64,000 bases of DNA. Origin: Sanguibacter suarezii NBRC 16159. Lineage in GTDB: Bacteria > Actinomycetota > Actinomycetes > Actinomycetales > Cellulomonadaceae. The notes under the pieces were generated by a model. The model was not told the origin of the DNA and did no database searches. It worked only from the letters and a program-made list of their open reading frames with translations. Position 1 is the stretch's first letter. Every line of letters begins with the position of its first letter. Below, piece after piece: positions 29,447 to 38,108 of this stretch. The DNA is taken from contig NZ_BCRT01000001.1 in assembly GCF_001552735.1 (NCBI RefSeq), positions 170,695 to 234,694 of the forward strand, given 5' to 3'. Position numbers and translations under genes: made by a program.

Positions 29447-30105
29447 GGCTGCTCCTTCGTGATGGTGTCATGGGGCTGGGACCCACCGGTCTCGTCGGTA
29501 CGGGCCTCCAGGGCACGCTGCTCGTCGCGCTGAGCGTCGAGGATCCGCTGGCCACGGCGCGTCTTGGCCACGCCTGCCGCTTCCAGCTCCTCGTCCGAGG
29601 CGAGGGCCCGCAGCAGCCGGGCCTCCAGGGCGTGGACGTCGTCGCGGACCTTGTCCACGCCGCCGTAGCTGTCCAGGTCCAGGACGTGCAGGTAGAGCAT
29701 CCCGGTCAGCCGGTGCGCCTCGATGACAAGCGACCCCGGGACCAGGGTGCTGAGCTCGGCGACGAGGGTGAGGTACAGGTCGGAGGAGCTGCGGAGGCGG
29801 ACTCCCACCACGGCCCCGCGCGGGGTGTGACCGAAGCGGAAGGCCTGCAGGCTCACCTGGACCGAGGCGATGACCAGGTCGGAGGCGAACCGCACGAGCA
29901 GGGCCAGCAGGGCCAGCGGACGCACCTTCCCGTGGAAGGCGATGGCGGGCAACGGCATGACGAGGGTGATGATCAGCGCGATGATCAGCCCGGCGACGAT
30001 GTTCCCCCAGCTCACCTCGCCCCACAGCAGCACCCAGACGATGGCGAGCCAGATGATGGTGGGCCACTGCGCGGCGAGGTTCGCCCGGCGGCGGTGCAGC
30101 GTCAT
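29443..30105 (-). CDS. mrpE: Mrp antiporter subunit E
   Basis: A 220-residue protein. Two or three membrane helices at the N-terminus (about 14-60) precede a compact cytoplasmic domain with LRSSSDLYLTLVAELSTLVPGSLVIE and LYLHVLDLD, the conserved MrpE core. The C-terminal 60 residues are charged and probably disordered. ATG 30105 overlaps the mrpD stop by 4 bp. MrpE is needed for assembly of the full antiporter in characterised systems. Confidence 0.92.
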   Translation of the reverse strand: MTLHRRRANLAAQWPTIIWLAIVWVLLWGEVSWGNIVAGLIIALIITLVMPLPAIAFHGKVRPLALLALLVRFASDLVIASVQVSLQAFRFGHTPRGAVVGVRLRSSSDLYLTLVAELSTLVPGSLVIEAHRLTGMLYLHVLDLDSYGGVDKVRDDVHALEARLLRALASDEELEAAGVAKTRRGQRILDAQRDEQRALEARTDETGGSQPHDTITKEQP

Positions 30106-31679
30106 GAGTCCCCTCCCTGGGTCAGGTCGGCGGTCGTGGCGTCGGTGGCGGACGTCGAGTCCCCCTGCCCCCGTCCGGTGGAGTCCAGGACGGCGTCGAT
30201 GTAGTTCGACGGTTCCATCATCGTCCCGGCCGCCCGGTCGGCGTAGGCGTAGAGGGGACCCGCGAGCACGGTGAGCAGCAGGCCCAGACCGACCAGGGCC
30301 GCCGTCGGGCCGACCATCGTGGCGGGCAGGCGCGCCTCGGGGAGAGCCTCGGGCGGCGTCTGCCAGAAGGCCTTGTTCCACGCCTTGACGATCGCGTACA
30401 GCGTGAGCAGCGAGGTCACGACGCTCCCGATGACCAGGGCGTAGGCCAGCGCGGTGCCCTGGGCAACACCTGCCTCGAGCAGCCCGACCTTGCCCAGGAA
30501 GCCCGACAGCGGCGGGATGCCTGCGAGGTTCATCGCAGGGATGAAGAACAAGATCGCCAGCCCGGGTGCGAGCTTGGCCAAACCGCCCAGGCGCTCGAGC
30601 GACGTCGTGCCGCCGCGACGCTCGATGAGCCCGACGACGAGGAACAACGTCGTCTGGACGGTGATGTGGTGGGCGACGTAGAAGATCGACGCGCCGAGCC
30701 CAGCCGTCGAGGCCAGCGCGATGCCGAAGAGCATGTAGCCGATGTGGCTGACCAGCGTGAAGGACAGCAGACGCTTGATGTCGTTCTGAGCGACCGCACC
30801 GAGGATTCCGATGACCATCGTGGCCAGCGCGAGCCACATGAGCAAGGTGTCCAGGCGACCGTCGGTGAACAGCAGCGTCTGGGTCCGCATGATCGCGTAC
30901 ACGCCGACCTTGGTCAGCAAGCCCGCGAAGACCGCCGTGACAGGGGCCGGGGCGGTCGGGTAGGAGTCCGGCAGCCAGGCCGAGAGCGGGAAGATGGCCG
31001 CCTTGATCCCGAAGGCCAGCAGCAGGAGCAGCTGCAGCACGAGCGTGACGCCCGGGTCGATCTCGGGCAGGCGCTGGGCGAGCTGGGCCAGGTTGACCGT
31101 GCCCGTGGCCGCGTAGGTCATCGCGATCGCGACGAGGAAGATCAACGACGAGAGCAGTGCCACCACGACGTAGATGGACCCCGCGCGGATCCGCTCGCCG
31201 GTGCCGCCCAGCGTCAGGAGCACATAGCTCGCCGCGAGCAGGATCTCGAAGCCGACGTAGAGGTTGAACAGGTCACCGGCGAGGAAGGCGTTGGAGACCC
31301 CCGCCGCCAGCACCAGGTAGGTCGGGTGGTAGATGGAGACCGGTGCCGCCTCGTCCCCGTCGGTGATGCCCTGACCCAAGGAGTACAGGAGCACGCACAG
31401 CAGCACCGTGCTGGAGACGGTGAGCATGAGGGCGGAGAGCCGGTCCGCGACGAGGTTGATCCCCACCGGAGCGGCCCAGCCGCCGATGTCGACGACCACC
31501 GGTCCGGAGTCCGCCAGGAACAGCAGACCGACACCCGCGGCGACCATGAGCGAGAGCGCGACGACGGAGATGATCCGTTGGGCACGCGGACGGCGGTACA
31601 GCGCCAGGGTCAGCCCCGCAGCGAACAACGGCATGACGACGGGCAGCGGCACGAGCCAGGTGAACTCACTCATGCTCAT
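30102..31679 (-). CDS. mrpD: Mrp antiporter subunit D
   Basis: A 525-residue, 13-14-helix protein homologous to complex I subunits NuoM/N and to MrpA. Key features are the proton-path lysine region FGIKAAIFPLSAWLPDSYPTAPAPVTAVFAGLLTKVG and a second lysine/histidine set around LLSFTLVSHIGYMLFG. The acidic, threonine-rich C-terminal tail is a local extension. It overlaps mrpC and mrpE through ATGA junctions. Confidence 0.95.
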   Translation of the reverse strand: MSMSEFTWLVPLPVVMPLFAAGLTLALYRRPRAQRIISVVALSLMVAAGVGLLFLADSGPVVVDIGGWAAPVGINLVADRLSALMLTVSSTVLLCVLLYSLGQGITDGDEAAPVSIYHPTYLVLAAGVSNAFLAGDLFNLYVGFEILLAASYVLLTLGGTGERIRAGSIYVVVALLSSLIFLVAIAMTYAATGTVNLAQLAQRLPEIDPGVTLVLQLLLLLAFGIKAAIFPLSAWLPDSYPTAPAPVTAVFAGLLTKVGVYAIMRTQTLLFTDGRLDTLLMWLALATMVIGILGAVAQNDIKRLLSFTLVSHIGYMLFGIALASTAGLGASIFYVAHHITVQTTLFLVVGLIERRGGTTSLERLGGLAKLAPGLAILFFIPAMNLAGIPPLSGFLGKVGLLEAGVAQGTALAYALVIGSVVTSLLTLYAIVKAWNKAFWQTPPEALPEARLPATMVGPTAALVGLGLLLTVLAGPLYAYADRAAGTMMEPSNYIDAVLDSTGRGQGDSTSATDATTADLTQGGDS

Positions 31680-32146
31680 GCGTCAGCGTTCCCGGTCTCG
31701 TCGCGCGCCTCGGCGGCCTGTTCGTCAATGGTCTCTGTGTCCTCGATCGAGTCGGTGTCGTTGTACGTCGGGGCGTTCTTCGCCGCCAGGCGCACGATGC
31801 GGCGGTCCTCGAGGTCGTCCTGGACCTCGTCGTGGCCGTTGAGCTGCCACGAGCGGTACGCCATGGCCAGCACGAAGGCCGTCAGGGCCAACGTGATGAC
31901 GATGGCCGTGAGCACCATGGCCTGTGGCAACGGGTCGCTCATGTCCTCCACCGGGGTCTGCCCGATGATCGGCGGGCCACCGGCCGCTCCCCCGGCGACG
32001 AGGAAGAGCAGGTTCACGCCGTTGCCGATGAGGATGAAGCCGATGAGCACCCGGGTGAGGCTGCGTTCCAGGAGCAGGTAGACCCCGGTGATCACGAGCG
32101 CGCCGATGGCCAGCACGAGCAGGATGTTGGGGCTCATGTCGATCAT
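31676..32146 (-). CDS. mrpC: Mrp antiporter subunit C
   Basis: A 156-residue NuoK-like protein with three helices (about 8-27, 32-52, 75-98) and the family segment LIGFILIGNGVNLLFLVAGG. The GQTPVEDMSDPLPQAMVLTAIVI loop and helix are typical of MrpC. A charged, acidic tail of about 50 residues follows, as in the other small subunits of this operon. It overlaps mrpA and mrpD by 4 bp each. Confidence 0.93.
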   Translation of the reverse strand: MIDMSPNILLVLAIGALVITGVYLLLERSLTRVLIGFILIGNGVNLLFLVAGGAAGGPPIIGQTPVEDMSDPLPQAMVLTAIVITLALTAFVLAMAYRSWQLNGHDEVQDDLEDRRIVRLAAKNAPTYNDTDSIEDTETIDEQAAEARDETGNADA

Positions 32147-35100
32147 GGTTGGCTCCCTTCATCGGGGTTGAGCGTGGTGGGCATGGAGGGCGGCGGTCCG
32201 TCCTCGCTCGAGGCCTGCACCGCCCGCGCCGTACCCGTCTGGTGAGCCATCGAGGCGAACTGCGAGCTCTCGGGGAGCGCCACGTCGATCTGCCGGTCGA
32301 TCTCCGACCCCAGCGAGCGCAGGATGTCGAGGATCAGGCCGATCACCACGAGGAACACACCGAGGTCGAAGAACAGCGACGTGACGAGCTTGACGTGGCC
32401 GAAGGCCGGCAGGGTGAACTCCACGATGACGCTCTGGAGCACCTCACCACCGAGCATCAGCGCACCGAGGCCCACCCCGGCGGACAAGAACAAGCCCGTG
32501 CCGAGCAGCACACCCGGTTGGATCGGCAAGGCCTCTCCGAGCTCGTACCGTCCGCCCGCGAGGTACCGCACGATGAGCGCGATGCCCACGACGATCCCCG
32601 CCGCGAAGCCACCACCGGGCGCGTTGTGACCGGAGAAGAGCAGGAAGAAGGCGAAGACGATCATCGAGTGGAAGAGCAGCCGGGTGACGACCTCGAAGAT
32701 CACCGACCGTCGCAGCGGGGACAGCGTCCGCCCGCCAGGCAGCCACACGCGCTGACGCTGCGGCGTGACCTGCTGAGCGGTCGATGCCGCCTTGGCGGCG
32801 GCGGTCGAGAGCGCCGCGGTGCTGTTCAGGCCGGCCGCGGCGGCGCGGTCCTTGAAGAAGGCGGGGACCCCGGCCGGGGAGTCGGCCTCGGTCTGCGCGG
32901 CCCACACCCGGTAGGTGTTCTGGGTGTCGTCGATCGCGTTCTGCGCGCGGAAGATCTCCCCGCCGCGGCGGCTGAGGAAGACCAGGGAGGCGACGCCGGT
33001 GGCTGCCACGAGCAGCACCGAGATCTCCCCCATCGTGTCCCACGCGCGGATGTCGACGAGGGTCACGTTGACGATGTTCTTCCCACCACCGAACTCGTAG
33101 GCCTCCTCCGGGAACTGCGCGGAGACGGCCTGGTGCATCCGGGCGCCGGGGATGATCAGCGCCAGCGCCATGACCACCAAGCCCACCGCCACGGCGACGG
33201 CGAGCCGGACCCACCGGCTCATCGCCAGCGGACGGTCGGAGAAGTACGGCGGGAGGCGGCGCAGCACCAGCACCATGACCACGAGGGTCACGGTCTCCAC
33301 GAGCACCTGGGTGAGCGCCAGGTCGGGGGCACCGTGCAGGAGGAAGAGGAAGGCGACGGAGTAACCGGCGAAGCCCATGATGAGGACGGCCTTGAGGCGT
33401 CGGCGCGACCGGGCGGCCAGGATCGACGCCACGATGATGATGAGCACCGGCGCCACCTGGGCGGCGGTGTCCCACAGCCGGACGTCGTCGGGCAGCATGT
33501 TCTGGGTGAGCAGCACCCCACCGGGGCCGATGACCAGGACGACGAGGATCGCACCGAGGTAGAAGGGCAGCGAACCACGCTGGGTCATGGCGGTGACGTC
33601 GGCGGCGAAGTCGTCGAGCACGCGCATGGACCGGCGGTAGACGCGGTCTGCCTCGACCGGGTGCGGCAGCGAGGCCTGGAACCGCTCGATGGCGCGTCGC
33701 TTCCAGAAGGCCACCGCGCCCAGGCCCAGGATCGCGATGGTGAGCAGCAGCGCCGGTCCGACGCCGCCCCACAGGGTCAGGTGCCCGGGCTCGCCCGCGG
33801 GGTAGGTCTCGGCCTGCGGGGCGAGCAGCCGGTCACCGACGGCCGGAGCCAGTGCGGTGACGAGCCCGAGCACAGCCAGCACCAGGGCGGGGCCGACGAG
33901 CAACGGCGGCTGGCGCTTGATGTGCGCCGGGTCGATCATCGCCGTCTCGACCTCGTGTCCTTCCACGGTCCACGGGACGATCGGGATGGCCGGTGCCTGC
34001 TTCTTGGTGGCGAAGGCACCCCAGACGAAGCGGAGCCCGTAGGCGACGGTGAGCAGGGAGCCGACCGCCACGGCCGCCACGACCACGGGTCCGATCCACG
34101 CGGGGCCGACCGGCACGCCGTCGTGCACGAGGGCTTCCAGGGCGGCTTCCTTGGCGACGTAGCCGGCGAGCGGGGGGAAGCCGATCATGGACGCGGTCGC
34201 GAGCACGCCGGCCACGGCGGTGAACGGCAGGGCGCGGCCCACCCCGGTGAGGCGGCGCATGTCACGCGTGCCGGTGGCGGCGTCGACGATCCCGACGGTG
34301 AGGAAGAGCGCCGCCTTGAACATCGCGTGCGCGCCGATCATCGCCAGGCCGGCCAGGGCTGCGGCCTGCGTGCCGAGACCGACCAAGAGCACGATGAGGC
34401 CGAGCTGGGAGACGGTGCCGTAGGCGAGGATGAGCTTGAGGTCGTTCTGGCGCAGCGCCCGGTAGCCGCCCAGCAGCAACGTCCCGCAGCCGAGCACGAC
34501 GACGATGGTCACCCACACCGACAGGTGGGAGTAGGCGGGGGCGAAGCGGGCGACGAGGTAGACGCCGGCCTTGACCATCGCGGCGGCGTGCAGGTACGCG
34601 CTGACCGGGGTCGGTGCGGCCATCGCCGCAGGCAGCCAGAAGTGCGTGGGGATGAGCGCGGACTTGGTCGCGGCGCCCACCAGCAGGCAGACGACCGCTG
34701 CGGTGACCGCGGTGCCTTCCGGTGGGTTCGCGAGCAGCCCGGACAGGCTGTAGCCGGTCGGGGAGGCCTGGCCGAGGATGACGACGCCGACGAGCATCGC
34801 CAGGCCGCCGGCGGTCGTGACGATGATGGCCTGCATGGCGGCCCGGCGGCTGGCTTTGCGCTCGTGATAGTGCCCGATGAGCAGGTAGGAGAAGACCGTG
34901 GTCAGCTCCCAGAACATGAACATCAACAGCATGTCGTCCGCGGTGACCAGGCCGACCATGGCGCCGGCGAAGGCGGTCAGCACGCCGCCGAACTTGCGCA
35001 GCCCGGAGGCGGACGCGGCGAAGTAGGCCGAGCAGTACACGAGGACCAGGGCTCCGACGCCGCCGACGAGCAGCAGCATGAGCCAGGTGAGGGTGTCCAT

Positions 35101-35313
35101 GCGGAAGGAGAGGCTCACGCCGATGGCGGGGATCCACTCGACCACCTCGGTCGGGTGCTCTCCGTTCATCACGCGACTGGTCCAGCTCAGCGCATAGACG
35201 GCGGCAGAGGCCGGCGCGAGTGCGAGGACGAGGAAGGCGCGACGGCCTATCCAGGAGACCAGTGCGGGCGCGGCTAGTGCCAAGACAGCATGGGCAACGA
35301 GCAAGAGAAGCAC
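32143..35313 (-). CDS. mrpA: Mrp antiporter subunit A fused to subunit B
   Basis: A 1056-residue, roughly 20-helix protein and the first gene of the operon. The N-terminal 770 residues are MrpA (NuoL-like), with KSALIPTHFWLPAAMAAPTPVSAYLHAAAMVKAG and the LAYGTVSQLG region of the proton path. After a polar linker (about 785-870), the C-terminal 160 residues match MrpB (FFLLFSGHNAPGGGFAAG), so no separate mrpB gene is present. The complex exports Na+ (or K+/Li+) in exchange for protons and supports pH and salt tolerance. GTG 35313 has GGAGCGG 2-3 nt upstream of its spacer and defines the operon start. Confidence 0.95.
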   Translation of the reverse strand: MLLLLVAHAVLALAAPALVSWIGRRAFLVLALAPASAAVYALSWTSRVMNGEHPTEVVEWIPAIGVSLSFRMDTLTWLMLLLVGGVGALVLVYCSAYFAASASGLRKFGGVLTAFAGAMVGLVTADDMLLMFMFWELTTVFSYLLIGHYHERKASRRAAMQAIIVTTAGGLAMLVGVVILGQASPTGYSLSGLLANPPEGTAVTAAVVCLLVGAATKSALIPTHFWLPAAMAAPTPVSAYLHAAAMVKAGVYLVARFAPAYSHLSVWVTIVVVLGCGTLLLGGYRALRQNDLKLILAYGTVSQLGLIVLLVGLGTQAAALAGLAMIGAHAMFKAALFLTVGIVDAATGTRDMRRLTGVGRALPFTAVAGVLATASMIGFPPLAGYVAKEAALEALVHDGVPVGPAWIGPVVVAAVAVGSLLTVAYGLRFVWGAFATKKQAPAIPIVPWTVEGHEVETAMIDPAHIKRQPPLLVGPALVLAVLGLVTALAPAVGDRLLAPQAETYPAGEPGHLTLWGGVGPALLLTIAILGLGAVAFWKRRAIERFQASLPHPVEADRVYRRSMRVLDDFAADVTAMTQRGSLPFYLGAILVVLVIGPGGVLLTQNMLPDDVRLWDTAAQVAPVLIIIVASILAARSRRRLKAVLIMGFAGYSVAFLFLLHGAPDLALTQVLVETVTLVVMVLVLRRLPPYFSDRPLAMSRWVRLAVAVAVGLVVMALALIIPGARMHQAVSAQFPEEAYEFGGGKNIVNVTLVDIRAWDTMGEISVLLVAATGVASLVFLSRRGGEIFRAQNAIDDTQNTYRVWAAQTEADSPAGVPAFFKDRAAAAGLNSTAALSTAAAKAASTAQQVTPQRQRVWLPGGRTLSPLRRSVIFEVVTRLLFHSMIVFAFFLLFSGHNAPGGGFAAGIVVGIALIVRYLAGGRYELGEALPIQPGVLLGTGLFLSAGVGLGALMLGGEVLQSVIVEFTLPAFGHVKLVTSLFFDLGVFLVVIGLILDILRSLGSEIDRQIDVALPESSQFASMAHQTGTARAVQASSEDGPPPSMPTTLNPDEGSQP

Positions 35314-35539
35314 GTCCGCTCCGTCCTGATTGGGGGCGGTGGTCGGTCAGTTCTGGCCACGGGAGCGCCGGCGAGGCGCTCGCGCATGGCTGTCTAGCGT
35401 GTGAAGTTGTCTGGTCGGAAGTTTATCAACAGTCAATGCTGGGTCAGGACATGGGAAACGTCACTCCCCCTCCGGGAATAGAGGCGACGCCGCGGTGGCG
35501 CGGTGGAGCTCCCGGGGCGTCGAGGGGGCGCCGATGGAC

Positions 35540-36619
35540 CTAGACGTCTTCAGGGTCGACGAGGAAGTCGTCCTGGTCGGCGATCTCGCCGCCCACGGCG
35601 GCGAACACCGCGCGTGCGAGCTGCGCCACCACACCGGTCGCCCGGGTCCGTGAGACGCGGTGCTCGAAGGAGGGGATCTCCCGCTGCCAGTCCACGAGGT
35701 CGGGCGGGGACCAGCGCACCTCGTAGGTCACCGCGCCCTGCGCGGCCCAGTCCAGCCCGCGCAGCACGAGCGGCGACTCGTCCACGCCGCCCACCTCGAC
35801 CGAGACGATCCCGTCCTTGCCGAGGTCGACCTCGACGCCATAGCTGGTCAGGGTCTGCGGGCCGCTGAGGGCCTCGATGTCGAAGGCGTCGGCGCGCGCG
35901 TGGAGGTCGTAGAGCTCCTCCGGCGTCAGCGAGGAGGACTCGATCGCGGGGACCTTCCCGGCCGTCTCCGGCGGACCGCCCCACTGCGTCCCGGCGGTGG
36001 CCAGGTGCGCACCGGCGTGGGCGGTGCGGCAGACCTGCTCGGCTGCGGACGGGTCGAGCCAGACGCCGGAGTACACCGTGAGGTCGACCGAGACCGCCGG
36101 GTCCGGGGAGACACGCGTCCGGTCCCCCGGCGCCACCTCGAAGGACACCGAGCCGCCGAGCCTGCGCCCGACGGCGACGAGCCAGCAGGCCACCCGCCAC
36201 TCCTCGCGGACCGGCAGCCCGCTCGCGAACACCCGGGCCAGCCCGTCGCGGTCGCCGCCGGGGTAGGGCGCCGCACCGCGCTCTCGGGGGCACATGACGT
36301 CGAACACCATCTGCACGTCCGGGGTGAAGCCGAGCGGGGCGCCGTCCTCGGCGACCGGGGCATACGGACCGGCGATGAGGGTGTGGCGGGAGATGCGCAG
36401 GATCCCGGGCAGCAGCCGCCCGCCGCGGGCGGTGCGCTGCTCGCTGGGCAGGGCCTCCCAGGCGGTGGACGGGAACCTGGCCAGAGCGAGCGTCTCCACC
36501 TCGGAGGGGTCCACGTCGTCGCCCACCCCGAGCAGATGGCGGGATGCGTGGCCGGCGGCCGGGAGCGCGGAGGCGCTCGGCAGCGGCATCAGCTCGAGCG
36601 CGTCGGGAAGGGTGGGCAT
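35540..36619 (-). CDS. Hypothetical protein downstream of dcd
   Basis: A 359-residue soluble protein that I do not recognise. It has no signal peptide or membrane helix. The sequence alternates short hydrophobic strands with acidic turns (for example TLTSYGVEVDLGKDGIVSVEVGG and SVSFEVAPGDRT), suggesting a mostly beta fold, and ends in an acidic tail. ATG 36619 starts 5 bp after the dcd stop on the same strand, so it is very likely co-transcribed with dcd. The coding signal is good (high third-position GC, no gaps), but no function can be assigned. Confidence 0.7.
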   Translation of the reverse strand: MPTLPDALELMPLPSASALPAAGHASRHLLGVGDDVDPSEVETLALARFPSTAWEALPSEQRTARGGRLLPGILRISRHTLIAGPYAPVAEDGAPLGFTPDVQMVFDVMCPRERGAAPYPGGDRDGLARVFASGLPVREEWRVACWLVAVGRRLGGSVSFEVAPGDRTRVSPDPAVSVDLTVYSGVWLDPSAAEQVCRTAHAGAHLATAGTQWGGPPETAGKVPAIESSSLTPEELYDLHARADAFDIEALSGPQTLTSYGVEVDLGKDGIVSVEVGGVDESPLVLRGLDWAAQGAVTYEVRWSPPDLVDWQREIPSFEHRVSRTRATGVVAQLARAVFAAVGGEIADQDDFLVDPEDV

Positions 36620-36624
36620 GGTGC

Positions 36625-37200
36625 TCAGATGTCGGTGCGGTGGAAGTTCTGCCACGACCGGGAGGCCGTCGGGCCGCGCTGCCCCTGGTAGCGCGAGCCG
36701 TAGCGCTCGGAGCCGTAGGGGTGCTCCGCCGGGGAGGACAGCCGGAAGAAGCACAGCTGGCCGATCTTCATCCCTGGCCACAGCAGGATCGGCAGGGTTG
36801 CCACGTTGCTCAGCTCGAGGGTGACGTGGCCGGAGAACCCGGGGTCGATGAAGCCGGCGGTGGAGTGGGTGAGCAGGCCCAGGCGACCGAGCGAGGACTT
36901 GCCCTCCAGACGCGCGGCGACGTCGTCGGGCAGGGTGACGGCCTCGTAGGTGGAGCCGAGCACGAACTCACCGGGGTGCAGGATGAACGGCTCTCCCGGG
37001 TCGGCCTCGACGCTGCGGGTGAGGTCCGGCTGCTCGGCCGCGGGGTCGATGAAGGGGTACCGGTGGTTGTCGAAGAGCCGGAAGAACTTGTCCAGCCGGA
37101 CATCGATGCTCGAGGGCTGCACCATCTCGGGTGCGTAGGGCTCGAGGCGGACGCGGCCGAGGTTGAGTTCTTCGCGGATGTCGCGGTCGGAGAGCAGCAC
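36625..37200 (-). CDS. dcd: dCTP deaminase
   Basis: A 191-residue trimeric deaminase of the dUTPase fold that converts dCTP to dUTP (or to dUMP in the bifunctional form) on the way to dTTP. The opening [12 protein letters not shown], the core [18 protein letters not shown], the active-site [26 protein letters not shown] and the C-terminal KYQGQRGP-like [11 protein letters not shown] are all present. GTG 37200 gives the standard length and is preceded by TACCGT at 6 nt; an upstream ATG at 37221 would add seven atypical residues. Confidence 0.95.
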   Translation of the reverse strand: MLLSDRDIREELNLGRVRLEPYAPEMVQPSSIDVRLDKFFRLFDNHRYPFIDPAAEQPDLTRSVEADPGEPFILHPGEFVLGSTYEAVTLPDDVAARLEGKSSLGRLGLLTHSTAGFIDPGFSGHVTLELSNVATLPILLWPGMKIGQLCFFRLSSPAEHPYGSERYGSRYQGQRGPTASRSWQNFHRTDI

Positions 37201-37206
37201 CTGCCA

Positions 37207-37212
37207 ACGGTA
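37207..37212 (-). promoter_or_regulatory. Leaderless -10 box (TACCGT) of dcd
   Basis: TACCGT on the minus strand, then TGGCAG, then GTG 37200. It settles the start in favour of the shorter, family-typical protein. Confidence 0.55.
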
Positions 37213-37249
37213 GCCGATCACGAGGGGACCGGGTGAGATGCGACCGGAG

Positions 37250-37909
37250 TCAGTCGCGCAGACGCCGGCCGGTCGCGTCGCGGGAGTACCGACCGGTCTT
37301 GTCGGTGAGGTAGAGGATCCCCTCGACGAGTCCCCAGATCGAGGTGATGATGCCTAGGAACCCGAAGGACAGCACCGTCAGCAGCAGCATCGCGATACCC
37401 ACGCCGGTGTACCCGAGGTAGAAGCGGTGGATGCCCAGGGCGCCGAGGAAGATCCCGAGGAGGCCGGCGGCCAGCCGCGACTTCGCGTGCGGGTCGACCG
37501 GTGCCCACGGCGAGCCGGGCGGCGGGTAGGCGCCCGGCTGGTTCCCGGGGTACTGGGCGGGGTGCTGGTTGGGGTACTGCGCAGGGTAGGCCTGGGGGTG
37601 CTGCGCGGGCTGGGGGTACGGGTACTGCGGGTGCTGCGGCTGCTGGGGCTGCTGCGGCTGCTGGGTGTACGAGGACTGGCCGGCGTACGGCGCGCCGGGG
37701 TAGGACCCCTGCTGCGGTGACCGTGGGGAAGAGCCGGGACCCGTCGGGTTGGCGTAGTCGTCGAAGCCGTGAGCCGTGGGAGCTGTCTCCACCGCAGGCG
37801 CGCCGTGCGGGGTGTCCGACGACGGCGTCGCAGGGGCCTTGCGCAGCCACTCCGGCTGCTCCGGGCTGGAGCCCGTCGGAGTCTCGCCGTAACCTGACGT
37901 CGAACTCAC
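37250..37909 (-). CDS. TM2-domain membrane protein with Pro/Gln/Tyr-rich N-terminus
   Basis: A 219-residue protein. Residues 1-140 are disordered with [14 protein letters not shown] and PGAYPPPG repeats. The TM2 domain follows (about 145-200), with two helices around the motif [19 protein letters not shown], and a basic tail. TM2 proteins are small membrane proteins of unclear role. GTG 37909 is preferred: GGGAG lies 8 nt upstream. It is divergent from the tRNA-Gly gene, sharing 65 bp. Confidence 0.85.
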   Translation of the reverse strand: MSSTSGYGETPTGSSPEQPEWLRKAPATPSSDTPHGAPAVETAPTAHGFDDYANPTGPGSSPRSPQQGSYPGAPYAGQSSYTQQPQQPQQPQHPQYPYPQPAQHPQAYPAQYPNQHPAQYPGNQPGAYPPPGSPWAPVDPHAKSRLAAGLLGIFLGALGIHRFYLGYTGVGIAMLLLTVLSFGFLGIITSIWGLVEGILYLTDKTGRYSRDATGRRLRD

Positions 37910-37938
37910 TTCGCACGCTCCCGTCCTATGGGTATGAT
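37910..37938 (+). promoter_or_regulatory. Likely promoter of tRNA-Gly
   Basis: TATGAT (37933-37938) with TTCGCA 17 bp upstream (37910-37915). It would start RNA about 30 nt before the mature tRNA. The GH94 promoter shows the same pair of hexamers at the same spacing. Confidence 0.45.
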
Positions 37939-37974
37939 CATCTACGCACACAGGTTACGCAGTCCCTGTGACAT

Positions 37975-38048
37975 GCGGATGTAGTTCAATGGTAGAACTC
38001 GACCTTCCCAAGGTCGTAGCGCGGGTTCGATTCCCGTCATCCGCTCCA
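37975..38048 (+). tRNA. tRNA-Gly (anticodon CCC)
   Basis: A 74-nt cloverleaf: acceptor GCGGATG pairs with CATCCGC; D arm GTTC/GAAC; anticodon stem CGACC/GGTCG closing the loop TTCCCAA, which places CCC at positions 34-36; T arm CGGGT/CCCGT-type stem with TTCGATTC; discriminator T and an encoded CCA end. It reads GGG glycine codons. Confidence 0.96.
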
Positions 38049-38066
38049 GACTTCCCCGCACGACCC

Positions 38067-38102
38067 AGGCCAGGTCTCGAGAATCCCACTCGGACCTGGC
38101 CT
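38067..38102 (+). terminator. Hairpin terminator after tRNA-Gly
   Basis: AGGCCAGGTC (38067-38076) pairs with GACCTGGCCT (38093-38102) around a 16-nt loop, followed by TCTGCATT. It also faces the 3' end of the convergent exonuclease-TerD gene. Confidence 0.6.
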
Positions 38103-38108
38103 TCTGCA

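Noticed and set aside
32149..35277. Long plus-strand frame opposite mrpA
   Set aside because: Hydrophilic, Asp/Glu/His/Arg-rich mirror of a hydrophobic protein; no start signal or homologous motif.
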